Source of the DNA: Bacillota bacterium
Lineage (GTDB): Bacteria > Bacillota_C > Negativicutes > JAEYSJ01
Length of the DNA stretch: 14,947 bases
Reading direction: 5' to 3'
Assembly (NCBI GenBank): GCA_023434855.1
Contig: JAEYSJ010000158.1
Location: forward strand, 1-14,947
Shown piece by piece: positions 1-7,545 of this stretch. Every line of letters begins with the position of its first letter. Position 1 is the first letter of the stretch. Made by a program: the position numbers and the translations under genes. The notes under the pieces were generated by a model that saw only the letters and a program-made list of their open reading frames with translations, did not search any database and was not told the origin of the DNA.

Positions 1-630
1 CCTTTTCAAGAAGATAGCGATAAAAGAGCCACCTATTACAATAAAAATACCGCTAAAGGCAATGTTGACAGCTTCTGTCCGAATGAGCTCTAAAAAGAGC
101 GCATTATACTCTTCGATTCTAGGTTGCTCGCTGTAAATTCCTTCCACGTCATTGCTAGCTGATTTCAATCTGATTGCCACCAGATTGTAGCTTGCCGGCT
201 TCAAATATTTATCTGGTATAGGATAAATCCGTATTTTTTGTAAATCAGCCGGCTTATCTATCTCGCTTTGCCCAAGACTATAGCCATTGATAAAATTCTC
301 ATCTGCCGAAGCAAGGCTTCCCAGCCGAAGCCCCAGATTATATTGCGACAGATCGGCGGGAATAAACACCCAGGTTCTATACCAGATAAACTCTTCTTCA
401 TTCGACAACTTGCCTTTTACATTGTTCGGCACCTGTACTGGCTGCCAGAATGAATCATCATAGTCTGGATTTTTAAACTCTGAACTATCACCTCGTAGCA
501 TCAGCCATGGTCCAGTCAAAGAAATTTGCGCATTTTCTGCCGCCTCCATCTTTGACGATAAAAACGTCCATACAATAATAAGGAGTACTCCTAGCACTAT
601 GATTTTTCTTGGCCATTTGCTGTATCTCAT
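1..630 (-). CDS. Membrane sensor protein, N-terminal part (7TMR-DISM-like; probable histidine kinase), runs off the window
   Basis: The minus-strand frame is open from the ATG at 630 to the window edge (210 residues visible), with an AGAGGT-type ribosome binding site about 7 nt upstream. Residues about 9-24 form a membrane helix or signal anchor (IIVLGVLLIIVWTFL). Residues about 38-185 read like an extracellular jelly-roll, galactose-binding-like domain (GPWLMLRGDSSEF, YDDSFWQPVQVP, FIWYRTWVFIPADL). Residues about 190-208 begin a second membrane segment (NIAFSGIFIVIGGSFIAIF). In known proteins this order precedes a seven-helix 7TMR-DISM membrane domain and then a histidine kinase or diguanylate cyclase output. 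The divergent OmpR-type regulator next door favours a kinase, but the output domain lies outside the window. The domain call is from pattern recognition only. Confidence 0.7.
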   Translation of the reverse strand, partial: MRYSKWPRKIIVLGVLLIIVWTFLSSKMEAAENAQISLTGPWLMLRGDSSEFKNPDYDDSFWQPVQVPNNVKGKLSNEEEFIWYRTWVFIPADLSQYNLGLRLGSLASADENFINGYSLGQSEIDKPADLQKIRIYPIPDKYLKPASYNLVAIRLKSASNDVEGIYSEQPRIEEYNALFLELIRTEAVNIAFSGIFIVIGGSFIAIFLKR

Positions 631-708
631 AGTTTTACCTCTAAATGTAAATATATAAAACAGATTATTTCTTGAAAAAAGCCTCATTTTCCTGCGTATT
701 TAGGTAAT

Positions 709-742
709 TTTAAACAAAGTTTAAACTTTATGACAATATGAT
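709..742. promoter_or_regulatory. Tandem TTTAAAC half-sites in the sensor/regulator divergent region
   Basis: TTTAAAC occurs at 709-715 and again at 720-726, exactly 11 bp apart. The second copy lies in a perfect 14-bp palindrome, AAAGTTTAAACTTT (716-729). A TATGAT -10-like hexamer follows at 737-742. OmpR-family regulators commonly bind direct half-sites about one helical turn apart, so this is a good candidate for an autoregulatory site of the response regulator at 868 that could also control the divergent sensor gene. No convincing -35 hexamer was seen. Confidence 0.45.
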
Positions 743-867
743 GAGGATTTTATGATAAAAAGCCTATAAACACAGTCATTGCGCCACATTTTATGTTATT
801 TGGCCTAAAACTCCCTAAGCAGGAATCTTTTAGGGCAGATAGAATCATAAGTTCGAGGTGTATTGAC

Positions 868-1563
868 ATGACACAACAGAAAATCATGATTATTGAAGAC
901 GACAATGATATCAGTGAAATTATAGCCGTTTATTTACGTAAAAACGGTTATGATTGCTACCAAGTTTTTGATGGCAATGAGGTGCTCAGCACGGCGCATG
1001 AGCATATCCCCGATCTATTCATCTTGGATGTGCAGTTACCAGGATGCAATGGGATAAATATCTGTCAATCACTGCGCCACGAAACGGATAGTCCTATTCT
1101 ATTTCTTAGCTGTCTCGGTGAAGAACTTGATAAAATTCGTGGTCTAGATGCTGGTGGCGACGACTATATTACAAAACCTTTTAGTTTACCAGAACTTTTG
1201 GCGAGGGTCAAAGCTGCCCTCCGGCGCAGCGGGCTTCCTGTTATACCTTCCACAAGAAAGCAAGTACTTACATTTCCTGGACTTACCATCGACCTTACGC
1301 AATCTATGGCCTTTCTAGACGGAGAAGCACTCGTCCTTCCTTACTTGGAATTTCAAGTTCTGGCACGTCTAGCCCGCAATCCTGGCTGGACGTTTACCAG
1401 CGAACAATTATTTTCATTGATTTGGGGTGAGGAAAGTATCGACACCCGCACTGTCGCTGTCCACATCAACCGCCTGCGCAAAAAGCTCGAAAACAATATC
1501 GGCAAAAAAGAATATATCCTCACCGTGTGGGGGAAAGGATATAAATTTAATAATCAGTTATAA
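868..1563 (+). CDS. OmpR/PhoB-family two-component response regulator
   Basis: A 231-residue cytoplasmic DNA-binding regulator. The receiver domain covers residues 5-120: acidic pair D11-D12, phospho-acceptor D54 in LILDVQLPG context, conserved switch S81, and K103 in the YITKPF motif. A winged-helix output domain follows (about 131-231), ending in the recognition helix and wing RTVAVHINRLRKKLE...ILTVWGKGYKF. An upstream in-frame ATG at 793 would add 25 residues, but the ATG at 868 is preceded by GAGGTG at 855-860 and begins the receiver fold directly, so I chose it. Its likely partner is the divergently encoded membrane sensor at 1-630. A stem-loop terminator follows. The regulated genes cannot be deduced beyond likely autoregulation. 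Confidence 0.93.
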   Translation: MTQQKIMIIEDDNDISEIIAVYLRKNGYDCYQVFDGNEVLSTAHEHIPDLFILDVQLPGCNGINICQSLRHETDSPILFLSCLGEELDKIRGLDAGGDDYITKPFSLPELLARVKAALRRSGLPVIPSTRKQVLTFPGLTIDLTQSMAFLDGEALVLPYLEFQVLARLARNPGWTFTSEQLFSLIWGEESIDTRTVAVHINRLRKKLENNIGKKEYILTVWGKGYKFNNQL

Positions 1564-1609
1564 TTTAATTATTCGAGATTTTCGATAGTTTAACCAAACC
1601 AATTAGCGA

Positions 1610-1646
1610 AAGGAGTTCTCAGTGTTAGAACGCTGGGAACTCTTTA
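1610..1646 (+). terminator. Rho-independent terminator after the response regulator
   Basis: Arms 1613-1624 and 1631-1642 pair over 12 bp, including two G-U pairs, around a 6-nt TTAGAA loop. The pairing extends by A-T pairs outward, and the sequence TCTTTATT follows. It lies 50 nt after the regulator stop codon. The U tract is modest, so termination may be partial. Confidence 0.7.
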
Positions 1647-1670
1647 TTCATTATATATATATATCGTAAT

Positions 1671-1772
1671 AATTTCGTCTAAAATATAATAAATATAAAC
1701 AATAGACGAGATTTCATTGCTCAAAAGATGCATTTCGGCTATAATATAATAAAGTTTACTTTTAGACGATGA
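1671..1772 (+). promoter_or_regulatory. Duplicated promoter/operator unit (two copies, exact 60-bp period)
   Basis: Two related units of about 40 bp lie at 1671-1712 and 1731-1772. Each has a left arm (TCGTCTA at 1675, TCGGCTA at 1735), a TATAAT hexamer (1685-1690 and 1745-1750) and a right arm TAGACGA (1703-1709 and 1763-1769). The arms are inverted repeats of each other flanking the -10 box, which looks like an operator overlapping a promoter. The second unit ends next to the ribosome binding site GAGGTG (1771-1776) of the ATPase gene. I infer two tandem regulated promoters; the regulator is not identifiable. Confidence 0.55.
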
Positions 1773-1781
1773 GGTGAATTC

Positions 1782-3011
1782 ATGAATTATATACATAGAG
1801 CAATGGAAGCTACCTTTCTCCGTCTTAACAAGGAATTTCCAGCGTTGCTGCTCACCGGTCCAAGGCAGGTTGGCAAGACCACCATGCTTCAAAAACTGGC
1901 TGCGGAGGAGAACATAGGGCGGGGGTATGTGACACTGGACGATTTGACGGAGCGGCAAATGGCAAAGAACGACCCAAAGATGTTCCTGCAAATCCACAAG
2001 CCGCCAGTGTTTATTGATGAGGTACAGTATGCACCGGAGCTGTTTACCTATATTAAAATACACGTTGACCAGAACCAACGGGCCGGTGACTTTTGGTTGA
2101 CTGGTTCGCAGGTATTCAAAATGATGGAGGGAATACAGGAGTCGCTTGCCGGGCGTATCTGCCTGTTGCATATGGCTCCCATGTCACAGGCGGAAATCTA
2201 TGGTGCTGCCACTACACCTTTTGTGCTGGATTTGGAGCAGTTGTCACAGCGAATAAAGGAGCGCACTCCGATTGATACTTCTGCACTTTATGAGCGTATT
2301 TTTAGAGGCGGTATGCCTGCCCTCATCAGCGGGCAGTATAGCGACCATCGAGCAGCTTATTCCAGCTACATCAGCACCTATATAGACCGGGATGTAAAAG
2401 AGCTTTCCGGTTCTATAGATTCGCTCATGTTTATGGATTTTATCACGGCCGCCGCAGCCTTATGCGGACAGATGCTCAACTACAAGACCATTGCTGACAC
2501 TGCCGGTATTGACCAGATTACCGCCAAAAATTGGCTGGGAATTTTAGAGAGACTGGGCATCGTGTTTTATCTCCACCCGTATTCTAATAATATGCTTAAA
2601 CGCATGGTAACCAAGCCAAAGCTCTATTTCTATGACTGTGGGTTGGTGGCCTACCTGACCAGATGGAGTAATAGTGATACCCTGATGAACGGCGCCATGA
2701 GTGGTGCGATTCTGGAGAATTTCGTGGTAACTGAGATTGTTAAGAGTTATCAAAATTGCGGCTGGGAACCCTATATTTATTACTATCGGGATAAGGATAC
2801 TAAGGAGATTGATATTCTACTAGAGGACAGCGGCAAGCTATACCCTATGGAAATCAAGAAAACTGCCACGCCGCAAAAGCAGCTCACTCGTGTGTTTGGC
2901 GTGATTGACAAGGCTACTTTAGAGCGCGGCACAGGAGCTGTGCTTTGTACGACTGATCGATTGTCGGCGTTTGACAGCCAAAATTTGATTGTACCTATTT
3001 GGGGGATATAA
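1782..3011 (+). CDS. ATP-binding protein, AAA_14 ATPase with C-terminal DUF4143
   Basis: A 409-residue soluble protein. Walker A is GPRQVGKTT (residues 26-34), Walker B is VFIDE (76-80), a sensor-like LTGSQ lies at 106-110, and an arginine-finger-like SLAGR ends at 125. The C-terminal half has the DUF4143 pattern: YIDRDV, a winged-helix-like stretch near 240-265 (YKTIADTAGIDQITAKNWLGILERLGIV), LYFYDCGLVAYL, and a nuclease-like end with EIDILLE followed by YPMEIKK, the D...ExK spacing of PD-(D/E)xK folds. This is the usual full length for a common bacterial and archaeal family whose function is unsettled. The ATG at 1782 has GAGGTG 5 nt upstream. It stands alone with its own duplicated promoter and its own terminator, and looks more GC-rich than its surroundings. 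It is probably a mobile accessory gene. Confidence 0.9.
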   Translation: MNYIHRAMEATFLRLNKEFPALLLTGPRQVGKTTMLQKLAAEENIGRGYVTLDDLTERQMAKNDPKMFLQIHKPPVFIDEVQYAPELFTYIKIHVDQNQRAGDFWLTGSQVFKMMEGIQESLAGRICLLHMAPMSQAEIYGAATTPFVLDLEQLSQRIKERTPIDTSALYERIFRGGMPALISGQYSDHRAAYSSYISTYIDRDVKELSGSIDSLMFMDFITAAAALCGQMLNYKTIADTAGIDQITAKNWLGILERLGIVFYLHPYSNNMLKRMVTKPKLYFYDCGLVAYLTRWSNSDTLMNGAMSGAILENFVVTEIVKSYQNCGWEPYIYYYRDKDTKEIDILLEDSGKLYPMEIKKTATPQKQLTRVFGVIDKATLERGTGAVLCTTDRLSAFDSQNLIVPIWGI

Positions 3012-3016
3012 CTTTA

Positions 3017-3058
3017 AATGCCTTTGGTCGTTACTTCGGTAATGACTAAAGGCATTTT
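3017..3058 (+). terminator. Strong rho-independent terminator with TTCG tetraloop
   Basis: Arms 3017-3034 and 3039-3056 pair over 18 bp with only G-U exceptions, closed by a TTCG loop (3035-3038). The stem starts 6 nt after the ATPase stop codon. The flanking A/T bases let it work in both directions. Confidence 0.85.
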
Positions 3059-3099
3059 AGGTTGTTCTGATAACTTGTATGATAGTCTTCATCAAAAAA

Positions 3100-3434
3100 T
3101 TAATTTGCCAGCCAACGTTCAAAGAATTCCAGCTCAAATGCGAGGCATTAGGCGATATTTCTCCGCTAATGTATGAACTTCTCCCTCAACCGCCTGCTGT
3201 TCTTTTGCATTGCATTGCAACGCCAATATTGTCACTCTCCAAGCCGCTCTTTGTCCGCTTCTATTAATTTGAATACTAGTCCAGGTAAGCCTTTTTTCAT
3301 CCTCCCCCCTTGATGCTTTGTTAAACCTTTTGCTTGCATTAAATCAAGCAGGAGAGAACTGATACTGTCCAAGTAAAAAAAGTTTTTTCTGATTGCTCTT
3401 TCTATTTCAACGACGTGAGCAACAATGTTCCTAC
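3100..3434 (-). pseudogene. Possible decayed minus-strand reading frame, unidentified
   Basis: This gene-poor stretch lies between the ATPase terminator and the coiled-coil gene. On the minus strand, from about 3434 down to a TGA at 3232-3234, one frame reads like protein (IERAIRKNFFYLDSISSLLL, then DLMQAKGLTKH, then KKGLPGLVFKLIEADKERLGE). A second frame near 3100-3150 ends CLAFELEFFERWLAN-stop. No ATG with a good ribosome binding site starts either piece. The upper part overlaps the 3' end of the coiled-coil gene in another frame. It may be a gene broken by frameshifts, or chance. I do not recognise the family. I see no clear terminator for the minus-strand operon here. Confidence 0.25.
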
Positions 3435-4379
3435 AGCAAGCAAAGCACCTATCCCTCCCACCATATAAGAAACCATTAATTTTTGAGAAATAGTCGTATG
3501 GGACAGTGACATATCTCTCTTTAGTGCAACAATGGTCTTGTTGTGTTCTTCTTCTTGTTTTGATAAATACGAAAGTAGCTCCTTATGATTTTTGTAATTT
3601 TCTGTTAACGCGCGAAGTTCCTCATTGTGCTTTTGATAACTTTCTACTTGTGCTTTAATTTCTTCAGCAAGCTGCCTATCCACTTCTGCTTGTAGTTTTA
3701 GTTCTGTATCGTGGCGATTGACAACTTCAGCTTGTGCTTTAATTTTCTCATTAAGTTTCTTATCCTCTATTATTTGTGTTTGAATTTCCTTATCGTGCCG
3801 AATAATTGTCTCATTCTGTTCTTTAAGTAGATCATCTTGTCTGACGTTCTCATCGTGAACGAGCTTGATTTTCTGATCTAGTTCTTCTTGCTTTTGAAGC
3901 AAATCTTCTTGGGCTTTAAGTTGCCTGATAACATTTAGGATTTCTTGCTTTGCAAGATCTGAGAGTTCTTCAGCAGATGCACCTTCCAGCTTTAATTTCA
4001 ATTCCCTTACAACACTTCTATTGAGTGCTAGATTGGTTACTCCTAAGCCAAACAAGTATTTTGTTATTTGAGCAAGTTGTGTTTGAAATTCAAACGCAAT
4101 CTTCTGTGCCTCTGCTCCAGAAACAACAGCTTCCGCAAGGACAGATTGGGATGATTGAATTGCTTCGATAGCGGCTTTCTTTTGAAACAAGCCAGCTGAT
4201 TTACCGGCAGCCAAGTCGGCGGATGATTTAGCTGCTTCCGCTTGTTCAGTAGCGACCTTAACTTTTTTGTCAAGGTCATTTAGCAAAATCACTTGCTCGG
4301 AAATAATGTCGGGCAGTTCCGCCCTATGAAATTGAGACGCTAATTCATTTGTGTTTAAGACTACCCTGTTTTGCTCCAT
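3402..4379 (-). CDS. Coiled-coil protein with C-terminal membrane anchor, unknown function
   Basis: A 325-residue protein. Residues 1-130 are mostly alpha-helical (Ala/Lys/Glu/Gln-rich, then KYLFGLGVTNLALNRSVVREL). Residues about 140-295 form a long charged coiled coil with three 28-residue (four-heptad) repeats starting RHDKEI (194), RHDTEL (222) and KHNEEL (250). Residues about 303-322 (VSYMVGGIGALLAVGTLLL) form one membrane helix with a short cationic tail, as in tail-anchored proteins. The ATG is 6 nt after the stop of the upstream 518-residue gene, and its ribosome binding site (GGGGGTAA) overlaps that stop codon, so the pair is probably translationally coupled and works together. From memory, similar uncharacterised proteins occur in gut Bacillota. 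The role is unknown; a membrane-tethered scaffold or sensor is an inference. Confidence 0.82.
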   Translation of the reverse strand: MEQNRVVLNTNELASQFHRAELPDIISEQVILLNDLDKKVKVATEQAEAAKSSADLAAGKSAGLFQKKAAIEAIQSSQSVLAEAVVSGAEAQKIAFEFQTQLAQITKYLFGLGVTNLALNRSVVRELKLKLEGASAEELSDLAKQEILNVIRQLKAQEDLLQKQEELDQKIKLVHDENVRQDDLLKEQNETIIRHDKEIQTQIIEDKKLNEKIKAQAEVVNRHDTELKLQAEVDRQLAEEIKAQVESYQKHNEELRALTENYKNHKELLSYLSKQEEEHNKTIVALKRDMSLSHTTISQKLMVSYMVGGIGALLAVGTLLLTSLK

Positions 4380-4385
4380 GACACT

Positions 4386-5942
4386 TTACCCCCATGTAAG
4401 AGCTTCCTTCATTTTTTCGTTCAGCCTTGGATTTGTCTTTTGGATACCACCGATATGTTCGCCAACTCTTTCCATGTCGGTATCGATTTCCCCAAACGAT
4501 TTAATCAAAATCAACGTTGTGCGTTCCATCATTTCTAATGCTTCACTAATTGTTCGAGCAGTCGTTTCTGCAGCAATCCAAGTATTCGCCTGTAAATAGT
4601 AGACTTTTGCATTCATAAGATGCAGTTGTTCACTAAAAACGGCTATCCTTTCGTTTCTGAGATTACTTCGCTTTATGCTCATTACTGTATCATAACCGAC
4701 CGCTATAGCAAAACGACCAACACCGATAAAGTTGACACGCATTATGAACTCCTTGGCAAAAAGAGCACTGTTACCTCCTGATTTCACAGCACCTCGTATC
4801 GCTGCATCAGTCATATCTACAAGCGTAAATGTACCTGTTGCAATAGTCAGCATACGCGTAATTGTACGGTTATTTGCTGGTTTTACTTTATGCCAATCTA
4901 TTCGCTTCAAATCGTTTATCTGCTTAATATCTTTTTCCTTTATTTCTGACGCAAGCCTACGAATGAAGTAAAAGCCCCGCACTATACATTCATTTAGTAT
5001 GACAGGCAGTGCCTGACGCCCAAGCTCGTGCATAACACCGATTTCAGCCCGCAAGTCGAACCGTTGCACCGTTTCTTTAATAATTTTACCATTCTCATCA
5101 TGTTCCGCAAGCAAAGTTCCATTAAACAACTTTGAAATCCACAAGGAAAACTCCTTGACTCCGTCTTTGTTTAGCGAATTGAAAAACGGCAAGGAAGATA
5201 GTTCCTTCAATAGAGAAAGAATCGGGCCGGGTAAACCTGTTCCGGCGCCAGGATTTATGCTTGTTCCCGCCATATCGCTTACCATATGAAACACCCAATA
5301 TATTGTGCCGTATAAGAACTTTTGTTGGATATCCTCGCCTATAAAAGCCTCATTTTTTATATCCTCAATCTGAAAAAAACCATTTTTATCAGTGCCATAT
5401 GCTTTACTTGTAAATTGCGTAAGCATTGAAAATCCAAGACCGATAGGTGTGGGATGATGAGCAAAATCGCGCAGATGATGTTGCAATCCACCACCAAATT
5501 TATCTGTGACACTATCACTCGGAGCAGGGAACTTATCTTCAAGATACTTAATGGCATCTTGAAGGTCATCGCCTTCATACCCTTTGCTTGTGGCTATATG
5601 TTTAACAAAATTGTTTGCCTTTTCACTACTCCATTCCTTACCACGTTCTAAACTAAATTGTCCCACCCAAAAAGAATCAACCAATCCAGCCAATAGACCG
5701 CTTCCAACAGCGACCATATAGTCAATACCATCGGCATGATTGGTCAAACGATCGATATCATTGTTGAGTGCATCAATTTTGTCTTGATTATTCTGCAATC
5801 TTTTATCAACGGTTCTTAATCCATTGATTATCAATTGCTCGCGCGGATCAGTTACATCATACATCGGAGAGATATCATACTGTAACTCAAGATCATCAGT
5901 AACGACTTTATATTCCAGCAAAGATTTCATTTGTGTGGTCAT
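4386..5942 (-). CDS. Membrane protein with HHxxDFxHHP and HxxxD signatures, unknown function
   Basis: A 518-residue protein, first gene of a two-gene operon. Residues 35-70 look coiled-coil. Hydrophobic segments lie near 75-93 (MVAVGSGLLAGLVDSFWVG), 166-178, 207-222 and 400-420. It has a dense polar motif GGLQHHLRDFAHHPTPIGLG (H155, H156, D159, H162, H163) and a second motif WVFHMVSDMAGT (H219, D223) beginning a hydrophobic helix, followed by GTGLPGP. The spacing and setting resemble the His/Asp signature of YdjM/DUF457 membrane-bound metal hydrolases, so I infer a distant metal-dependent hydrolase or relative; this is not established. The annotated ATG follows AGGAAGG by only 1 nt. The ATG at codon 5 would be spaced 13 nt away, so the exact start is uncertain. 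A WYL regulator lies upstream on the same strand. I recall the family as uncharacterised. Confidence 0.85.
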   Translation of the reverse strand: MTTQMKSLLEYKVVTDDLELQYDISPMYDVTDPREQLIINGLRTVDKRLQNNQDKIDALNNDIDRLTNHADGIDYMVAVGSGLLAGLVDSFWVGQFSLERGKEWSSEKANNFVKHIATSKGYEGDDLQDAIKYLEDKFPAPSDSVTDKFGGGLQHHLRDFAHHPTPIGLGFSMLTQFTSKAYGTDKNGFFQIEDIKNEAFIGEDIQQKFLYGTIYWVFHMVSDMAGTSINPGAGTGLPGPILSLLKELSSLPFFNSLNKDGVKEFSLWISKLFNGTLLAEHDENGKIIKETVQRFDLRAEIGVMHELGRQALPVILNECIVRGFYFIRRLASEIKEKDIKQINDLKRIDWHKVKPANNRTITRMLTIATGTFTLVDMTDAAIRGAVKSGGNSALFAKEFIMRVNFIGVGRFAIAVGYDTVMSIKRSNLRNERIAVFSEQLHLMNAKVYYLQANTWIAAETTARTISEALEMMERTTLILIKSFGEIDTDMERVGEHIGGIQKTNPRLNEKMKEALTWG

Positions 5943-5951
5943 CCCTTCCTA

Positions 5952-5980
5952 TGGGACACTGGGGAAGGTTCATCGTCCCA
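5952..5980. repeat. REP-like imperfect palindrome upstream of the 518-residue gene
   Basis: TGGGAC (5952-5957) and GTCCCA (5975-5980) are exact inverted arms around a 17-nt GGGGAAGG-containing core, inside the leader of the minus-strand operon. It resembles the dispersed GGGAC...GTCCC palindromes I recall from Bacillota genomes. It could alternatively be an operator. Only one copy is in the window, so its repeat nature is untested. Confidence 0.3.
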
Positions 5981-6082
5981 AATAAATCGTATCCTTGTTT
6001 TTTTCTTTGCTCTCGCCAGTGGATGCGCTGTCATGCTATGCGAGGTTACAAAGTTACTTAATCGTTTATTTTCCATTCGTGG

Positions 6083-7000
6083 CTACAGCACCTCAACTTT
6101 CTCTCCTTGCCCTTTTAGCCACATATCAATGCCGTTTCCATACACTTCAGCGGAAACAGTATAACATCCATCTTTCTTAGACAAAATCTCTGCCGTAGGC
6201 AGCCTGTCTAACACCGCCTCAATAGATGGCCCGCTGTAGTCAAACTTTACTCTCTGCAATTCCCCCGAATACATAAACTGCACTCTCTTGCGAAACTCCC
6301 CATCATTGAATTTATCCCTATAGGGAATATGAAATCGGACTCCCGTCCCTTGAAAACTGCCAATTCTGTCAATACGAAATACAGTGGGAAAGTCTTTGCT
6401 CTCATCAGCTATATAAGCAATAAGATAAAAATAATATTCGGAAAACATAATGGCGACCGGCTTCACTTCGTGCTCTCGCTCCGCACCATCCTGACGGCTG
6501 TAGGCAGTCCGAATCACTTCCTGTTTAGTGATGTACTGCGAAAGCTCCCAGATGGCGGTGAGCAGTTTCTTGCCATGCCGCAAAGGAACATAATAAAATT
6601 TTTCATTTCGAATCACTGCATCTACCAGCTCGCGGTCATTGGGGGTTACCTGCGCCAATAGTTTTCTAACAAGCCTGTCCAATTCTTCCTTACAGAAAGC
6701 ACGGCTCTCCAGAAGGATTTTACACGTTGCCAAAACCTCTTCATTGGTCAGCCATTCCCGTTCCATGCGGACAAGATAGTACCCCAAACGGCTTCTGTCG
6801 TATGCAATAGCTACTTCGCCTTCATCATAATGGGTGCAGGCCAGATATTCTCTCAAATCTTCAATGTCGCGCTGGATGGTTTTTTCGGTTACGCCATATT
6901 GTGCAGCAAGCTCTGCTTTCTTTATAAGTTCACTTTTATTCAGCCTCTCGTACATGCTTAGCAGGCGAAACCCCTTATTTCCTTTAAAATCAATGTGCAA
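6083..7000 (-). CDS. WYL-domain transcriptional regulator (DeoR-type HTH, WYL, WCX)
   Basis: An N-terminal helix-turn-helix (FRLLSMYERLNKSELIKKAE...YGVTEKTIQRDIEDLREYL) is followed by a linker, a WYL ligand-binding domain (EHEVKPVAIMFSEYYFYLIAYIADESKDFPTVFRIDRIGS) and a WCX-like C-terminus (residues about 225-305). The frame is open to an ATG at 7051, but that ATG and the one at 7030 lack a ribosome binding site, and the latter overlaps a TATAAT box (7029-7034 on this strand). The TTG at 7000 has GGAGGG 5 nt upstream, so I chose it (305 residues). WYL regulators of this layout (BrxR/CapW type) often control phage-defence genes and sense nucleic acids or nucleotides. The next genes downstream on the same strand are the uncharacterised membrane/coiled-coil pair, a plausible target. 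Confidence 0.88.
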   Translation of the reverse strand: MHIDFKGNKGFRLLSMYERLNKSELIKKAELAAQYGVTEKTIQRDIEDLREYLACTHYDEGEVAIAYDRSRLGYYLVRMEREWLTNEEVLATCKILLESRAFCKEELDRLVRKLLAQVTPNDRELVDAVIRNEKFYYVPLRHGKKLLTAIWELSQYITKQEVIRTAYSRQDGAEREHEVKPVAIMFSEYYFYLIAYIADESKDFPTVFRIDRIGSFQGTGVRFHIPYRDKFNDGEFRKRVQFMYSGELQRVKFDYSGPSIEAVLDRLPTAEILSKKDGCYTVSAEVYGNGIDMWLKGQGEKVEVL

Positions 7001-7331
7001 ATTGACCCTCCGTTCGGCTGTTTTCTCCATTATACAAAACCACATGGACATATATTGGGCTTATGATATTTTTTTATTTTATTGGCAATCTTTCAGAACC
7101 AGTATATATCTAAATAAACAGATAAATGGCTAAAAATCATGCATATTATCTATTCTCCCAATTTAATCTATATTCCTGTAAATTTCGCCATTTTTTTCTA
7201 TTTTTAAATATAGAATATACACAGATGTGACTAAAATAGGTGTCAAGAGAAAGGTAGACCGTTTGAAAACTGGAATACAGACAACCAGCCATTGAATAAA
7301 CTTTATCAGCCACCGAAAGGAGGGGGTGAAT

Positions 7332-7499
7332 TTGAAAGTAATCGTCCACCCTCCTCGAAGCCCGGAGGGATTACGCAATTTGCAAAAAAAGGTTGCGACG
7401 GTTCATGCCGAAGCGGTTTTGAAGTACATAGCAAAGCTCCCTTGCTCTAAAGAACAGAAAATACAATTGGTTTCCAGTATCCAAAATTCTTTCAAGTAA
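7332..7499 (+). CDS. Small basic protein, 55 residues, unidentified
   Basis: The TTG start is preceded by a near-perfect ribosome binding site, AAAGGAGGGGGTG (6 nt spacing). The product begins MKVIVHPPRSPEGLRNLQKK, continues as a helical stretch (VATVHAEAVLKYIAKLPCSKEQKIQLVSSIQNSFK), and stops at 7497-7499 where a terminator begins. There is no signal peptide or membrane segment. It looks translated and complete. From memory, short proteins of this style accompany serine-recombinase or conjugative-element modules in Clostridia, which would fit an accessory region, but no recombinase follows here. The region 7001-7331 upstream holds only AT-rich divergent promoter DNA with the WYL gene's TATAAT. 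Confidence 0.6.
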   Translation: MKVIVHPPRSPEGLRNLQKKVATVHAEAVLKYIAKLPCSKEQKIQLVSSIQNSFK

Positions 7500-7545
7500 A
7501 ATAAGTAAGCGAAGCAATCAGAAGACTGCTTGGCTTACTTATTTT
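7498..7545. terminator. Bidirectional-type terminator after the 55-residue ORF
   Basis: AAAATAAGTAAGC (7498-7510) pairs perfectly with GCTTACTTATTTT (7533-7545), and the stem continues inward AAGCA/TGCTT across one G-G mismatch. The A-rich left arm and T-rich right arm give U tracts in both directions. The left arm overlaps the stop codon of the small ORF. Confidence 0.75.

Noticed and set aside
1644..2171. 175-residue minus-strand open frame
   Set aside because: It overlaps the start of the ATPase gene and its promoter repeats antisense, has no ribosome binding site, and its sequence has no domain-like features.
5357..5651. Pair of 65-73 residue frames on both strands
   Set aside because: Shadows of the 518-residue membrane protein gene.
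6329..6661. 110-residue plus-strand open frame
   Set aside because: Lies wholly inside the WYL regulator gene, antisense, with no ribosome binding site.
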